From positions 40,181,503 through 40,245,502 of the forward strand of contig CP136065.1 of NCBI GenBank assembly GCA_032622095.1: 64,000 nt of DNA, read 5' to 3'. Position numbers and translations under genes: made by a program. A model generated the notes under the pieces. The model was given only the letters and a program-made list of their open reading frames with translations. It made no database searches and was not told the DNA's origin. The DNA comes from Siphonodentalium dalli (taxonomy: Eukaryota; Mollusca; Scaphopoda; Gadilida; Siphonodentaliidae). Positions 47,780 through 59,435 of this stretch are shown in pieces; positions within the stretch are counted from its first letter, which is position 1; every line of letters begins with the position of its first letter.

Positions 47780-48090
47780 TAATATAAAAGTTCATGTTAT
47801 AAATAAAATGTGTTGTTGTTGTAACTGGGGGTTTGGAAGCCTGAGGACATCTATAACCATGCTCGCTGTGTCCACGGATTAGGTTTCATCACACGAATCA
47901 TGAATAGATGCCCATTATAATAATTTAGAAAAGTCGGTGTTGTCGTTATCAAAAATATGTATTTTTTCTACAAAATCGCGTTCGGGGGAGCGGTACCTAA
48001 ATCCAATATCTGGCAAACCGTTCACAATTTTTGTCAAATTCTTTCTACTTGTGATGTCCAGATAACTACTGAGCCACATGAATTATATAG
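47780..48090. repeat. Third, partial copy of the terminal arm
   Basis: The sequence TTGTTGTTGTAACTGGGGGT, then TATGTATTTTTTCTACAAAA and GGGGGAGCGGTACCTAAATCC, matches the inner part of the right terminus (about 52680-52950) in the same orientation. The outer 400 bp are absent. It may mark the right edge of an earlier, shorter version of the element or a nested relative. Confidence 0.65.
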
Positions 48091-48292
48091 CTGATCACGT
48101 GTTGTTTATAACAAAGGTTTTAGTACTTAATATATATTCTTTATTGCCTCCTTTTGAGGAGAGAGATAATATGTACATGGTTATTTACAAATACATTGGA
48201 CATAAATCAAAAGATCAAATCACAAGCACATGAACTGAATGTATAAATATAGACATGTGACGATATAGTGTTCACATTCGAATGATGTATAA

Positions 48293-48312
48293 TCTATATC
48301 TATATTTGGGAA

Positions 48313-48343
<31 letters not shown>

Positions 48344-51219
48344 GTTTCTATAGAAATTCACAGGGGAACATCTAGATGATGCCAAAGGGGTCTACTAGGA
48401 ATAACTTTTTACGAGAAAGATAATGGTCGGGGTTAAAATTTTCTAAAGTGACGCCGTTGTTGTCATGGGCAGAAAAGGTGGAGCGGCAGAACAAAAAATT
48501 GTCGGCGATTGCCACGAAACTTATATATAATCATCCCCATAATATAAGGAATCCAATGGTGTGTTTTAAATATGGCAAAAGTCGCGCCGTTCGCGTCAGG
48601 GGTGACCGGAAGGAGGAGGGGCAGATTTTTTTTCTGTCGCCGATTGCCACGAAACTTATATATAATCATCCCCATCATATGAAGAATCCAACGTTGTGGT
48701 TTAAATATGTCAAAAGTGGCATCGTTCGAGTCAGGGTTGCACGAACGGGGAGAGGGGCACCAAAATTGATAAAACTAATTTTAGCGCCGATTTCCACCAA
48801 ATTGATATATATTCTTCTTCATGATACAAGGAATCTAATTGTGCGATTTAAGAACGCCAAATTGTTGTCCAAACGATGAGAGCTTGCGAGGGGGTGGGCA
48901 CTAAATTTGATAATAATTGGTTTAGTCGCCGATTGCCACCACACTTATACAAAAGCATCCCCATGGTATGGGGAGTCTAATGGTGTGGCTTATATCTGTC
49001 AAATGTGGCCTGATTCGAGTCAGGGGTGTATTGAAAGGGACAGGGGCACAAAATTGATGCACAATTTTTTTGGCGCCAATTTCCACCAAATTGATACACG
49101 TTCTTATCCATGATACGAGGAATCTAATCGTGTGATTTAAAGACGCCATGGTGGTGCTGTTTATGTGAGAGATGGGAGGGGGGATTGGCACCAAATTTGA
49201 TAAACAAAATGTATATAAATTGTGTCTAGAGATGAGAGGGACACAAAAAGTTATATCTATATGTTTAGTGCCGATTTCAACCAGATTGATACATATTCTT
49301 CTCCGTGATACGAGGAATCTTATCGTGTGGTTTAGATACACCAAATTGGTGCCCTATGGGTGATAGATATGGGGACCTTCAATTTGATACGAATTTGTGT
49401 ACTCGCCAATTTTCACATATTTCATATATATGCATCTAAAATGATACAAGAAGTAAAATTGTGCTGTCTGTCTGTCTTTCTGTCTGTCTCTGTGTTCTAT
49501 ATATAACTTCACGCGGTACATCGAGATGGCACCAAGGCGTTCTAAGAGGGGTAACTTTTAACAATGAAGATAATGGTGTGGGTTTAAATTAAAATTAAAA
49601 TGGATCTGTTGGTGTCAGGGGAAGAAAAGTGGGAGGTCGGCAAAATTAAAAGAATATGGTGAATTAGTTTTGTCGCCTATTTCCACCAAACGAATACATC
49701 ACCTCCGCAATATGGCGTGTTGTTCGAGTCAGCGTTGCATCAACATTTGATTTAATAAACTATTTTTAGCCCAGATTTCCACCAAATTGATATATTATTC
49801 TTCTCTATGATACGAGGAATGTCATATTGTGATTTAGTGACGGCAAATTGATGTCGTTTGGGTGAGAGATATGGGGTCATAACTATTATCATACTTTGTT
49901 TAGTTGCTTATTACCACCAAACATATATATAATCATCGCCAGTATATCATGCATCCATGAGTCTAATGGGCGTGGTTTAAATATGTCAAAAGAGGCAAAA
50001 GCTGATACAAATATATTTGGCACTAATTTCCAACAAATTCATACATGTTTTTATCTAATGATATACTATGAATTAAATCACATTTGGTGTCGTTTGCGTC
50101 ACGGATGGCGAGCGGAGATGCACTATCATAGATAAGATTGCTATTCGTCGATATCCACCTATAAGTTATATATAGTCACCCAGGCCATCTCCATATCATT
50201 TTAAGGAGATTTGGGCGTTCACATTTCACAATCCCGACAAATGGTAACCCACTTATAAGTCACTTGAACAATTATATCTTCTTAACTGTCATATTTATAT
50301 GGGGATGGCAATCAGGACATTCACACACTGAGCTAGCAACAAGATATACATAGAATAAGCATTAAACGTATATTTATCATTCTATTGAAGAGATACATAT
50401 ATTCGTGCAAATTGAGAGACCTCGAACCGTCAGAGGATTGCATATATATTATAACAACATTGAGTCTGTTCCATTCAATACAGTTTCCACAAAAAAGTTA
50501 CAATTTGTCAGGAGATATGGAAGGCCTGTTCAAAAATAGTGGTCACAGTGTGCAGTCATATATAGTTTCTTCTGATATACAATCAAATGCAGTTAGTAGC
50601 ACATGACTTTTCAGGATCCTCCCAATACTGGCATCTGACAAGGGGTTTAGAACAGACTCATCGACTGACATAAACTCAAAATCTCGCTCTGTGTCTGGCA
50701 AATGTAGCTGATATACTTGCGCAGCAACATTTCGTTGAAACTGAGAATATATAGCACCATGAACAGAGGAGCACCTGGAAATTTCTTTGAAACATCTGTA
50801 TCCTCACGGAGATATGATAGCCAGGTATCCTCGAGATCTTAGTCCAACCCACTAGATTGATTGATACATCTCAATATGTAAAACCCAATTGTCATCTTTT
50901 ATTTATGCGAACTAATGTTTTTATGATGTCCATGTGTCATATTATAACGTCTGACGTATACGCAGTTGTAAATAAATAAATACTTCATTATTGGTGGAAC
51001 GGATTAATCGTGATAAACAGAATGACAATTGACAAGGTGGGCCACTACTTATATTCCATGACTGTAATAATCATGTTTTGTGATGCTATTTGAATATACA
51101 ATTTATGAGAAAACGTATAACACTTTAAGCAAGAGTGTTCTCTATTCCCAACAAATATCCACAGCATACAGATGGTTTCACATCGCATTAACCTGGGCAA
51201 CGCCGGGTAACACTGCTAG
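48293..51219 (+). mobile_element. 2.9-kb Helitron-like element with internal modules
   Basis: It starts TCTATATCTATATTTGGGAA after an A and ends with the hairpin CCTGGGCAACGCCGGG, then GTAACACTG and CTAG before T. A TCTG run follows the start. The body has modules of about 200 bp with GCCGATTTCCACCAAATTGA, CATGATACNAGGAATCTAAT and GTGNGATTTA. At about 49460 the opening TCTG run and the following phrase (CAT.GAGATG, AAGG.GTTCTA, GGTAACTTTT) occur again, as if a second start lay inside. No Rep/helicase frame is present. Frames such as the 143-codon one at 48448 follow the modules. Confidence 0.55.
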
Positions 51220-51235
51220 TATATATATAGTACTC

Positions 51236-51815
51236 GTAATATGGACTATTTAGAAAACAAATCATACATAAAATGGATACGCAAAACGAAGTTACATATA
51301 TCACACCCGTGTGATAGCTGATGGCCGTCACTAGGGAATATCTTACACACGTAAGATTATTATGGCAATCCAATGTTATGAATGCATAGACTAATTAGAG
51401 TACCACATTATACAAATGTTTGGATGCAGAAAAACTAATTTACATATATCGCACCCGTGTGATCGCCGTTGGGCGTCACTAAGGATTATCTCACATGCGT
51501 GAGGTTGTAATGACAATATTCACCATATATGGTCTGCTTAGATAATTTAGAAAACAGATGATGCACATGTTTTGATGCACAAAACATATTTATGTATCCA
51601 TCACCCGTATAGTTGCATGACCGGCGTCACTAAGGAACACCTCACACGCGTGAGGTTGTTGTGGTAATAGTGAGGCAGGCATATACTATTTAGAAAACAA
51701 ATGATACCTATGTGTTGGGCTGCACAAAACTATATATATATGTATATCACACCCGTGTGATCAAATGAGGGGCATCACTACGGAAAATATAACACGCATT
51801 AGGTTCTTTTAATAA
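51236..51815. repeat. ~150-bp tandem repeat, 4 units
   Basis: Each unit has ACTATTTAGAAAACAAATGAT, then TCACACCCGTGTGATNG, GGCGTCACTANGGA and TCACACGCGTGAGGTT. ACACCCGTGTGAT and CACACGCGTGAG are themselves near-palindromic. Confidence 0.75.
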
Positions 51816-51845
51816 TTCAAAAGTTTGGCATGTATCCGGAAATTG

Positions 51846-52424
51846 TCATATCAGTTGATATGTGTTTGACACCAGTCTGGACATTGTCAGAAGAAAAGAT
51901 GATGACACCTCGATAACCAGGTTGTGGCATTTCTGAATGGGATACGTTAAGTACGGATCATCGGTCCCAAGAATGATTGCTAGAAATTCATTTTTAGATA
52001 AGCCGTCCAAGTGGAGGAACACTGACACACCGCTGTGATTAAGTAATGTCTCCCATAACTGGTTCATTGCCATCATAATTGGATGGGCTGTGCAGCAGAA
52101 CATTAAATTATCAAGTTCGTTGTCGTATGCGTTGTAACACTGGTAGCAGGTCAAGTTATTTTGGGTAGGTTGTTTTGTTGAGAAGTTTGCCAAGTTATAG
52201 AATTTATCAGCAGCGTTCGGGTGACATTGAAAAGAGTCTCCATATTTTCCATCCGATATGGGGTCACGGAGAACATGGTTGACAAAAGTAAACCTCCTTT
52301 CGTTGGAAATAGTTGCTTTCCACTGGGTCGTGTAGGTTATGTTTACAACACTTTTAACGGTTGTCTTCCATGACTTGTGATCAGGGAAGTTGCCGTGGCG
52401 TAGAAAAATATCAACGTGTGCCAT
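51846..52424 (-). mobile_element. LINE C-terminal fragment, 192-codon open frame
   Basis: The minus-strand frame has a basic/aromatic segment (SWKTTVKSVVN, then TTQWKATISNERRF), then CYQCYNAYDNELDNLMFCC and a terminal LSKNEFLAIILG block. This order (tryptophan-rich thumb end, Cys pair, C-terminal helix) matches the tail of animal non-LTR retrotransposons. The Cys pair at residues 93 and 96 is kept, but the usual histidine appears to be Asn106, so zinc binding may be lost. No reverse transcriptase core lies upstream. It belongs to a different lineage from the fragment at 44402-44597. Confidence 0.6.
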
Positions 52425-52669
52425 GAGTCCATACTGCTTAAGTAAAGGAAAACATCAGAGACAAATCCGGAAGCTGGGCGACGAAATACTTTGAAAATGA
52501 ATAGTTTAAGTGGAGTCTGATGTCCAAGAGGAAGGTGAATCAACTGTCCCAGAAAGCACAGTTTGCGAACATTTATTTCTCGTTGAGCAGGAAGTTGTCC
52601 TATTAATCCGAGCGCTATATCCGTACTTGTGCGTTTTAGTAATTGCTGCGAGTATTATACACACGTGCG

Positions 52670-53385
52670 CAGAGAACGTTCTAACTGGGGGTCTGGAATG
52701 GAAGCCTGAAGACTTCTGTAATCAATTAAACGGTATCTCTGGAAACAACTTTCAGTACAAAATTCATATTGGGTCCCATTACGATCATTAATTAGAAAAT
52801 GTTTGTAAAGTCGTTATAAAAAATGTGTATTTTTTTCGACCAAAAACGTGTTTGGGGGAGGGGTAGCTAAAATCCAGTATCTCGCAAACTGTTCAAAATT
52901 TCTTTTAACTTCTTTCTTTCTTCATATGGTTATCAGATAACTACCACACCAGATGGTATTTCGGTAATATTGCAATATCCGTTTGAATGATAATGTTTGA
53001 AAAATATTATTTTTGTGAAAAAGAGAGATATTTCAGCAAAAAATAAATATTTCGGCTCCAAATGGCAGGAAAATCTAAATGAACCAACACTTTTTGCATA
53101 TCAGGTAGATATATGGTATGATTTAGCAATTTTAACACCAACAATGTGGGCAAATAAGTTAGTACTTAGCCGCAGGGCTCGCTTGATCAAAATCGTTAAT
53201 TTCTGGAAAAAGTCACTGGTGGGTATTGTTCATCGTCGATTTGACAATAGCCACCACCAATTCCGTTATTTTTCACCATCATTTTCGTCAACAGTATATA
53301 TTTCTCCTTCAAAACAATTTGGTTTTAACTTGTTCTATCGTGGGTAGGGGTACCCGACCACTTTTGGCGTTTGGCCGCTGCACTA
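52670..53385. repeat. Right inverted terminus of the 9.7-kb element
   Basis: Reverse complement of 43658-44370. The outer end reads TTTGGCCGCTGCACTA. It retains the CTTCAAAACAATTTGGTTTTA and AATAGCCACCACCAATTCCG landmarks. Confidence 0.85.
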
Positions 53386-53525
53386 ACCAGATATGAATCC
53401 ATTCGGTCTTATGGTTCCGAAGAAGAAGATGTTTAAAGAACTGTTGACAGACGGATGGACAGACGACGGACGAGGAGTGATGACTATAGCTCTACCGGAG
53501 ACTTTGTCTCAGGTGAGCTAAAAAA
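53386..53525 (+). repeat. Right portion of the split ~200-bp repeat unit
   Basis: ACCAGATATGAATCCATTCGG followed by GGTTCCGAAGAAGAAG continues the unit that stops at 43657. It then runs to a tail with GACGGATGGACAGACGACGG and TCTCAGGTGAGCTAAAA, which I take to be the natural end of this repeat family. Confidence 0.75.
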
Positions 53526-53659
53526 TATACTTAAGATCAGGGAGAGGTTGCCATGAATTGTTTTGATTGTTCTGGCCCAATTAGTTCTTCAAAATGGACA
53601 TAAATTACCATGGACAAACATTATGTCATGAGTATGACACAGGCTGATTATAATCTTAA

Positions 53660-54857
53660 CCTTTCCATAACTGGAGCTTCCAGTTCTGGTTAAAACACAG
53701 ACTCGACAGCTATAATTCTGTACTGAGTCTGGAGTATTTACCACAAGCAAGCATTACATCAGTTGAAACCAATCACAACTTAGTATCAACAAAGCGATGT
53801 ATCCACTCCGGCGAGTGTTGGAATCTCTATACAGTCACAGAGTTCCACATATAAGAGAATGCATTGACCTAACAATATTTACCTTGTAAGCCAGTGAATT
53901 CTCCTATATATGCGAGTCTCCCATAGCAAGCCTTGCATATATAGGAAGAGAATGCATTGGCCTAACAATATTTACCTTGTAATCCAGTGCATTCTCTTAT
54001 ATATGTCAGTCTCCCATAGCGAGCCACCCATATGTAAGAGAATGTTATGGCCTAACAATATTTACCTTGTAAGCCAGTTCATTTTCTCATATAAGGGAGC
54101 TCCCATGGCCTCGCATATATAAGAGAATAGCAAGTAGGACTATTGACCAAGGTTGCTGTCTGAGTTCAGTAGCCCTGGTCGCTGTACATTTGTTTTATTA
54201 TCCATGACATATTTCTCGCCGCGTGCCAATGGTGACGTCAGCAGATGGGTAATAGTTTGAAGACTATAGCCGGGATGATAATTTGCTTGCTGGGCAATGG
54301 TCAAATCTATTCTCTGACACGTGATCGCGCTTTGTCCAATCAAAAGACAATATGGCTCTCTGTGAACTCCATGCATAGAACAATTCTTGCTATTCCACCC
54401 TGAGGCAGTCAATAAGTGCATGTTATTCTTGGAAAAATTGATTGTTTTCAAGTAATATGTGTACACTTAGGAGGCATCGAATGAACTTGGATAATTATCG
54501 GAATCTATAGCCAATTTGAAGACAATAGAAATTTGGTCTATGCCATATAATACTCACCGATGAATATCATTATCACATCACATGTCACCATGCCAATTAA
54601 GATGACAATTACTGTAAAAAATATAAGATTTCATTATACAATGTATACTCAACATTTACCCCTTCCATCTGCTGGTGCAGCATTACATATCATGTGCCAG
54701 TGCATTCTCTATATATGCGAGTCTCCCATATGGAGCCTCGCATATATAATAGAATCCACTGGATATCCGAGGCTCCCAATGGGAGACTCACATATATAAG
54801 AGAATACATTGGCACTGGGTTTTTGTGAAATTTCAGGAAGCTCCAGTCATGGAAGGG
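53660..54857. mobile_element. Type-B TTAA element, full length, hairpin-rich
   Basis: TTAA lies at 53656-53659 and 54858-54861. The ends are inverted: CCTTTCCATAACTGGAGC and, read on the other strand, CCCTTCCATGACTGGAGC. Five to six hairpins of the 69-bp family lie inside in two groups (about 53840-54129 and 54695-54813), separated by TAACAATATTTACCTTGTAA spacers. Between the groups is unique sequence. CCY ends and a TTAA target fit a piggyBac-type MITE. No transposase. Confidence 0.7.
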
Positions 54858-54861
54858 TTAA

Positions 54862-56280
54862 AGGAATAAAGGTTGGTGTGGGGCCTCAATAGCTATTAAA
54901 TCATTCTTGTGTCACATTCCTACACAGTTCTATGAATCAAATTATCACGTCCAAAATACGTGACATATAGACTTTATGTGCCTCAAAAAGATTTATTTTA
55001 GTCATAGAGTACCACATGGATACAAAAAGGGGGCTCATTTAACTCCAGTCACTGTTTGCATGTACAAACAGAAGTGGGACCACCAGACGCCGGGACAAAC
55101 CGACTCGAGCATATTTTGGGTCTGATTGTCCCAATTTTTCGGGTCGTTTTTTTTCAATGTTTTATGATCAAATATTTTTTTGTCGTATTAACAATTTGTT
55201 CTTTATATTTTCTTCATACTGTAAAATTCATGTTTTAAAACATGATTAAATTACTTTATTTATTTAAGTTGGCGCTAAATATGCACTTTTCTCAGATATG
55301 TGATTTTGTCAGGTTCCATATTGATATATTTTATATCTATATTGTTCTCCAAATGTAATACAGAGTAGGACTGCACACTTATATAAGAGTACCTGTATAC
55401 ATATTTCTACCCATGACCATATTTTAATTCCAAGAACACATCACTGCCACTGGATTTTAATACATATCAACTTATCCAATTAAAGCGACACATTCTGTCA
55501 AACCTTACAATCTAACTGACCGATATCAGTCTTTATGGCTCTAATTTACCCTATATCATTTTTAATTCCAAAGGAAGATCTGAGCATTACTGTTCAAGTT
55601 ATGGCCTGAGCAGACATCCGACGGACCAAAAATCCAACATTTCCAAATAAACAAAGATGAATAACTATTGAATGGAAAACCCGAACAAAACGATTGAACC
55701 CTCTATTGAATGTCCCCATAGTATTGAACATATATACAAAATTTCATTGAGATCTGAGGACTACTGTTCAATTTATGGCCTGGACAGACATCGGACTGAC
55801 CAAAAGCCACACATTTCCAAATAAACAAAGATGAATAACTCTAGAATGGAAAACCCGATCAAAATGATTAAATCCTCTCTTGAATTTCCCCATAGCAGTG
55901 AACATCTGTACAAAATTTCCTTGAGTTCCGAGGACTACTGTTAAAGTTATGACCTGAACAGACATCTGACGGGCCAAAAATTGAACATTTCCAGATAATC
56001 AAAGATGAATAACTCTAGTATGCAAAACCTGAACAAAACGATTGAATCCTCTTTTGAATGTCTTGAACGTTTTATCATACAGTGCCGGAGTGGGTGGGTC
56101 CGAAGAGGCCCGAAAAAATGAGTTTGTGCAAATTTTTTTCTATTCACATTTTTGCCCTTGTTTTAAGTTGTTTTCAAATATATTCATTAATAATTGTGTT
56201 CTAAGGCAGGTTATGGCCTTTACAGAAACTTAGGAACAGGGTAGGTGTAAGATATAAGTAATACAGGGGAGATTTTCCAA
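54862..56280. repeat. First copy of the ~2.8-kb duplicated flank
   Basis: This matches 57704-59040 with few differences (for example at about 54962 and 57803, GTGACATATAGACTTTATG). Within it, at about 55560-56060, three diverged units of about 165 bp contain TATGGCCTGAACAGACATC, CAAAGATGAATAACTCT and AAAACGATTGAACCCTC. Frames here are repeat-derived. Confidence 0.8.
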
Positions 56281-56478
56281 AAAATCTCTATACAGTCACA
56301 GAGTTCCACATAACTAAAAATTGTGCCAGTTTTAAGCATCGGATAATAATTATACAGGCGATATCTGTCATTGGTAAAGCTACATATGTGCTGTGGTGTC
56401 ATAATGCATGGGTCGCATGAAAAGCTATTTATATCGACACAGAGCTACTTGGTAATAGGAGACAATATGAGAGGTTTA

Positions 56479-57699
56479 CCCAGAACTGTGGAGCTTCCTG
56501 AAATGTTTCGGAAACTCTGTGCAATGCATTCTCTTATATATGTGAGTCTCCCAAGACGAGCCTCGCATATAAGAGAATGCATTGACCTAACAATATTTAC
56601 CTTGTAAGCCAGTGAATTCGCTTATATATGCGAGTCTCCCATGGCGAGCCTCGCATAGATAAGAGAATGCAATGGCCTAACAATATGTACATTGTAAGCC
56701 AGTGCATTCTCTTATATATGCGAGCCTCGCATATATAAGAAAATGCATTGGCCTAACAATATTTACCTTGTAATCCAGTGCATTCTCTTATGTATGTCAG
56801 TCTCCCATAGCGAGCCACCCATATGTAAGAGAATGTTATGGCCTAACAATATTTACCTTGTAAGCCAGTGCATTTTCTTAAATAAGGGAGCTCCCATGGC
56901 CTCGCATATATAAGAGAATAGCAAGTAGGACTATTGACCAAGGTTGCAGTCTGAGTTCGGCAGCCCTGGTCGCTGTTCATTTATTTTATTATCTATGACA
57001 TATTTCTCGCCGCGTGTCAATGGTGACGTCAGCAGATGGGTAATAGTTTGAAGACTATAGCCCGGATTATAATTTGCTTGCTGGGCAATGGTCAAATATA
57101 TTCTCTGACACGTGATCGCGCTTTGTCCAATCAAAAGACAATATGGCTCTCTGTGTACTCCATGCATAGAACAATTCTTGCTATTCCACCCTGAAGCAGT
57201 CAATAAGTGCATGTTATTCTTGGAAAAATTGATTGTTTTCAAGTAATATGTCTACACTTAGGAGGCATCGAATGGAACTTGGATAATTATCAGAATCTAT
57301 GCCAATTTGAAGACAATAGAAATTTGGTCTATGCCATATAATACTCACCGATTACTATCATCGTAGCTATTGCCGTTTTGCCAATTAAAATGGTAAGAGA
57401 CCATACTGTAAAAAATATAAGATTTCATTATACAATGTATACTCAACATTTAGCCATTCCATCTGCTGATGCAGCATTAAATATCACGTGCCAGTGCATT
57501 CTCTTATATATGCGAGTCTCCCATATGGAGCCTCGCATATATAATAAAATACACTGGATTACAAGTTCAAGTTAAATATTGTTAGGCCAATGTATTCCCT
57601 TATATATCCGAGGCTCCCAATGGGAGACTCACATATATAAGAGAAAACATTGGCACTGGGTTTTTTGTGAAATTTCAGGAAGCTCCAGTCATGGAAGGG
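56479..57699. mobile_element. Type-B TTAA element, second (duplicated) copy
   Basis: The right end is GAAGCTCCAGTCATGGAAGGG followed by TTAA at 57700-57703. The left end is a degraded inverse (TTTACCCAGAACTGTGGAGC from 56475). It contains seven hairpins or half-hairpins at about 56523, 56608, 56697, 56775, 56867, 57490 and 57587. The central part is a near copy of 54130-54540. It arose by duplication of the neighbouring element together with its flank. Confidence 0.68.
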
Positions 57700-57801
57700 T
57701 TAAAGGAATAAAGGTTGGTTTGGGGCCTCAATAGCTATTAACTCATTCTTGTGTCACATTCCTACACAGTTCTATGAATCAAATTATCACGTCCAAAATA
57801 C

Positions 57802-59435
57802 GTGACATATAGACTTTATGTGCCTCAAAAAGATTTATTTTAGTCATAGAGTACCACATGGATACAAAAAGGGGGCTCATTTAACTCCAGTCACTGTTTG
57901 CATGTACAAACAGAAGTGGGACCACCAGACGCCGGGACAAACCGACTCGAGCATATTTTGGGTCTGATTGTCCCAATTTTTCGGGTCGTTTTTTTCCAAT
58001 GTTTTATGATCAAATATTTTTTGTCGTATTAACAATTTGTTCTTCATATTTTCTTCATACTGTAAAATTCATGTTTTAAAACATGATTAAATTACTTTAT
58101 TTTAACGCTAAATATGCACTTTTCTCAGATATGTGATTTTGTCAGGTTCCATATTGATATATTTTATATCTATATTGTTCTCCAAATGTAATACAGAGTA
58201 GGACTGCACACTTATATAAGCGTACCTGTATAAATATTTCTACCCATGACCATATTTTAATTCCAAGAACACATCACTGCCCTGGATTTTAATACATATC
58301 AACTTATCCAATTAAAGCGACACATTCTGTCAAACCTTACAATCTAACTGACCGATATCAGTCTTTATGGCTCTAATTTACCCTATATCATTTTTAATTC
58401 CAAAGGAAGATCTGAGCATTAAAGTTATGGCCTGAACAGACATCGGACTGACCAAAAAGCCAACATTTTCAAATAAACAAAGATGAATAACTCTTGAATG
58501 GAAAACCCGAACAAAACGATTGAACCCTCTATTGAATGTCCCCATAGCGGTGAACTACTGTTCAAGTTATGGCATGAACAGACATCGGACTGACCAAAAA
58601 GCCACACATTGCCAAATAAACAAAGATGAATAACTCTAGAATGGAAAACCCGATCAAAATGATTAAATCCTCTCTTGATTTTCCCCATAGCAGTGAACAT
58701 CTGTACACAATTTCCTTGAGTTGCGAGGACTACTGTTAAAGTTATGACCTGAACAGACATCTGACGGACCAAAAAGTGAACATTTCCAGATAAACAAAGA
58801 TGAATAACTCTAGTATGCAAAACCTGAACAAAACGATTGAATCCTCTTTTGAATGTCTTGAAAGTTTTATCATACAGGGCCGGAGTGGGTGGGTCCGAAG
58901 AGGCCCGAAAAAATGAGTTTTTGTCCTTGTTTTAAGTTGTTTTCAAATATATTCATTAATAATTGTGTTCTAAGGCAGGTTATGGCCTTTACAGAAACTT
59001 AGGAACAGGGTAGGTATAAGATATAAGTAATACAGGGGAGATTTTCCAAAAACATACCTATACCGGGCGGGGTGGTGCATCTCAGAGGCCCGAAAAAAAT
59101 TGTTTGTGGAAATTGTTTTCAACCCACATTATGGACATTGTTTTAAGTTGTTTTCACTAATAAATGTGTTCTAACATAGATTATGACCTTAACCAACACT
59201 TAAGAACATATATAGGTATAAGATCAAGTACTCTCTGGTGCCAAATAAAAGTGATGACTGAATAGGAGTGCTGGTTTGCATTTCACCTCAAATTAATATT
59301 GAATAGTGCCTGATATTGCTGGCATTTTCACTCTGGCATGTCTAATGGCCAAATAATAATAGTGCTGCATTTTCACTCTGGCATGTCTAATGGCCAAATA
59401 ATAATAGTGCCAGCCTGTTTGTTTGGCTCCAAAGA
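57802..59435. repeat. 1634-bp tandem duplication, copy 1
   Basis: It begins GTGACATATAGACTTTATG and ends GGCTCCAAAGA. The next block repeats it at an offset of exactly 1634. I compared long stretches by eye and saw no difference; the 131-codon minus-strand frame inside (58425-58820) is identical to its partner. The frame consists of three repeated units and is not a convincing gene. Confidence 0.92.

Larger units (their letters stand above)
43658..53385. mobile_element. 9.7-kb element with ~700-bp inverted termini and 3-bp target duplication
   Basis: The ends are inverted copies starting TAGTGCAGCGGCCAAA; the similarity runs about 700 bp inward at roughly 85% by eye. ACC is duplicated at the edges (43655-43657 and 53386-53388). 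Deleting the element rejoins a roughly 200-bp repeat unit exactly. No transposase was found. The inside holds a LINE 3' tail, a satellite, a third partial copy of the terminal arm, a Helitron-like unit, another tandem array and a second LINE tail, so most of the length is later or captured cargo. The superfamily is open: a 3-bp target fits several cut-and-paste groups, but the TAGTG start is inverted relative to CACTA elements. Confidence 0.82.

Noticed and set aside
43658-53385. CACTA (En/Spm) assignment from CACTA at the right edge and a 3-bp duplication
   Set aside because: The CACTA word points outward here (the element starts TAGTG), opposite to CACTA elements, and no matching transposase was found; superfamily left open.
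43658-53385. Maverick/Polinton assignment suggested by long inverted termini
   Set aside because: No polymerase, integrase, ATPase or capsid-like frame is present, and the target is 3 bp, not 6.
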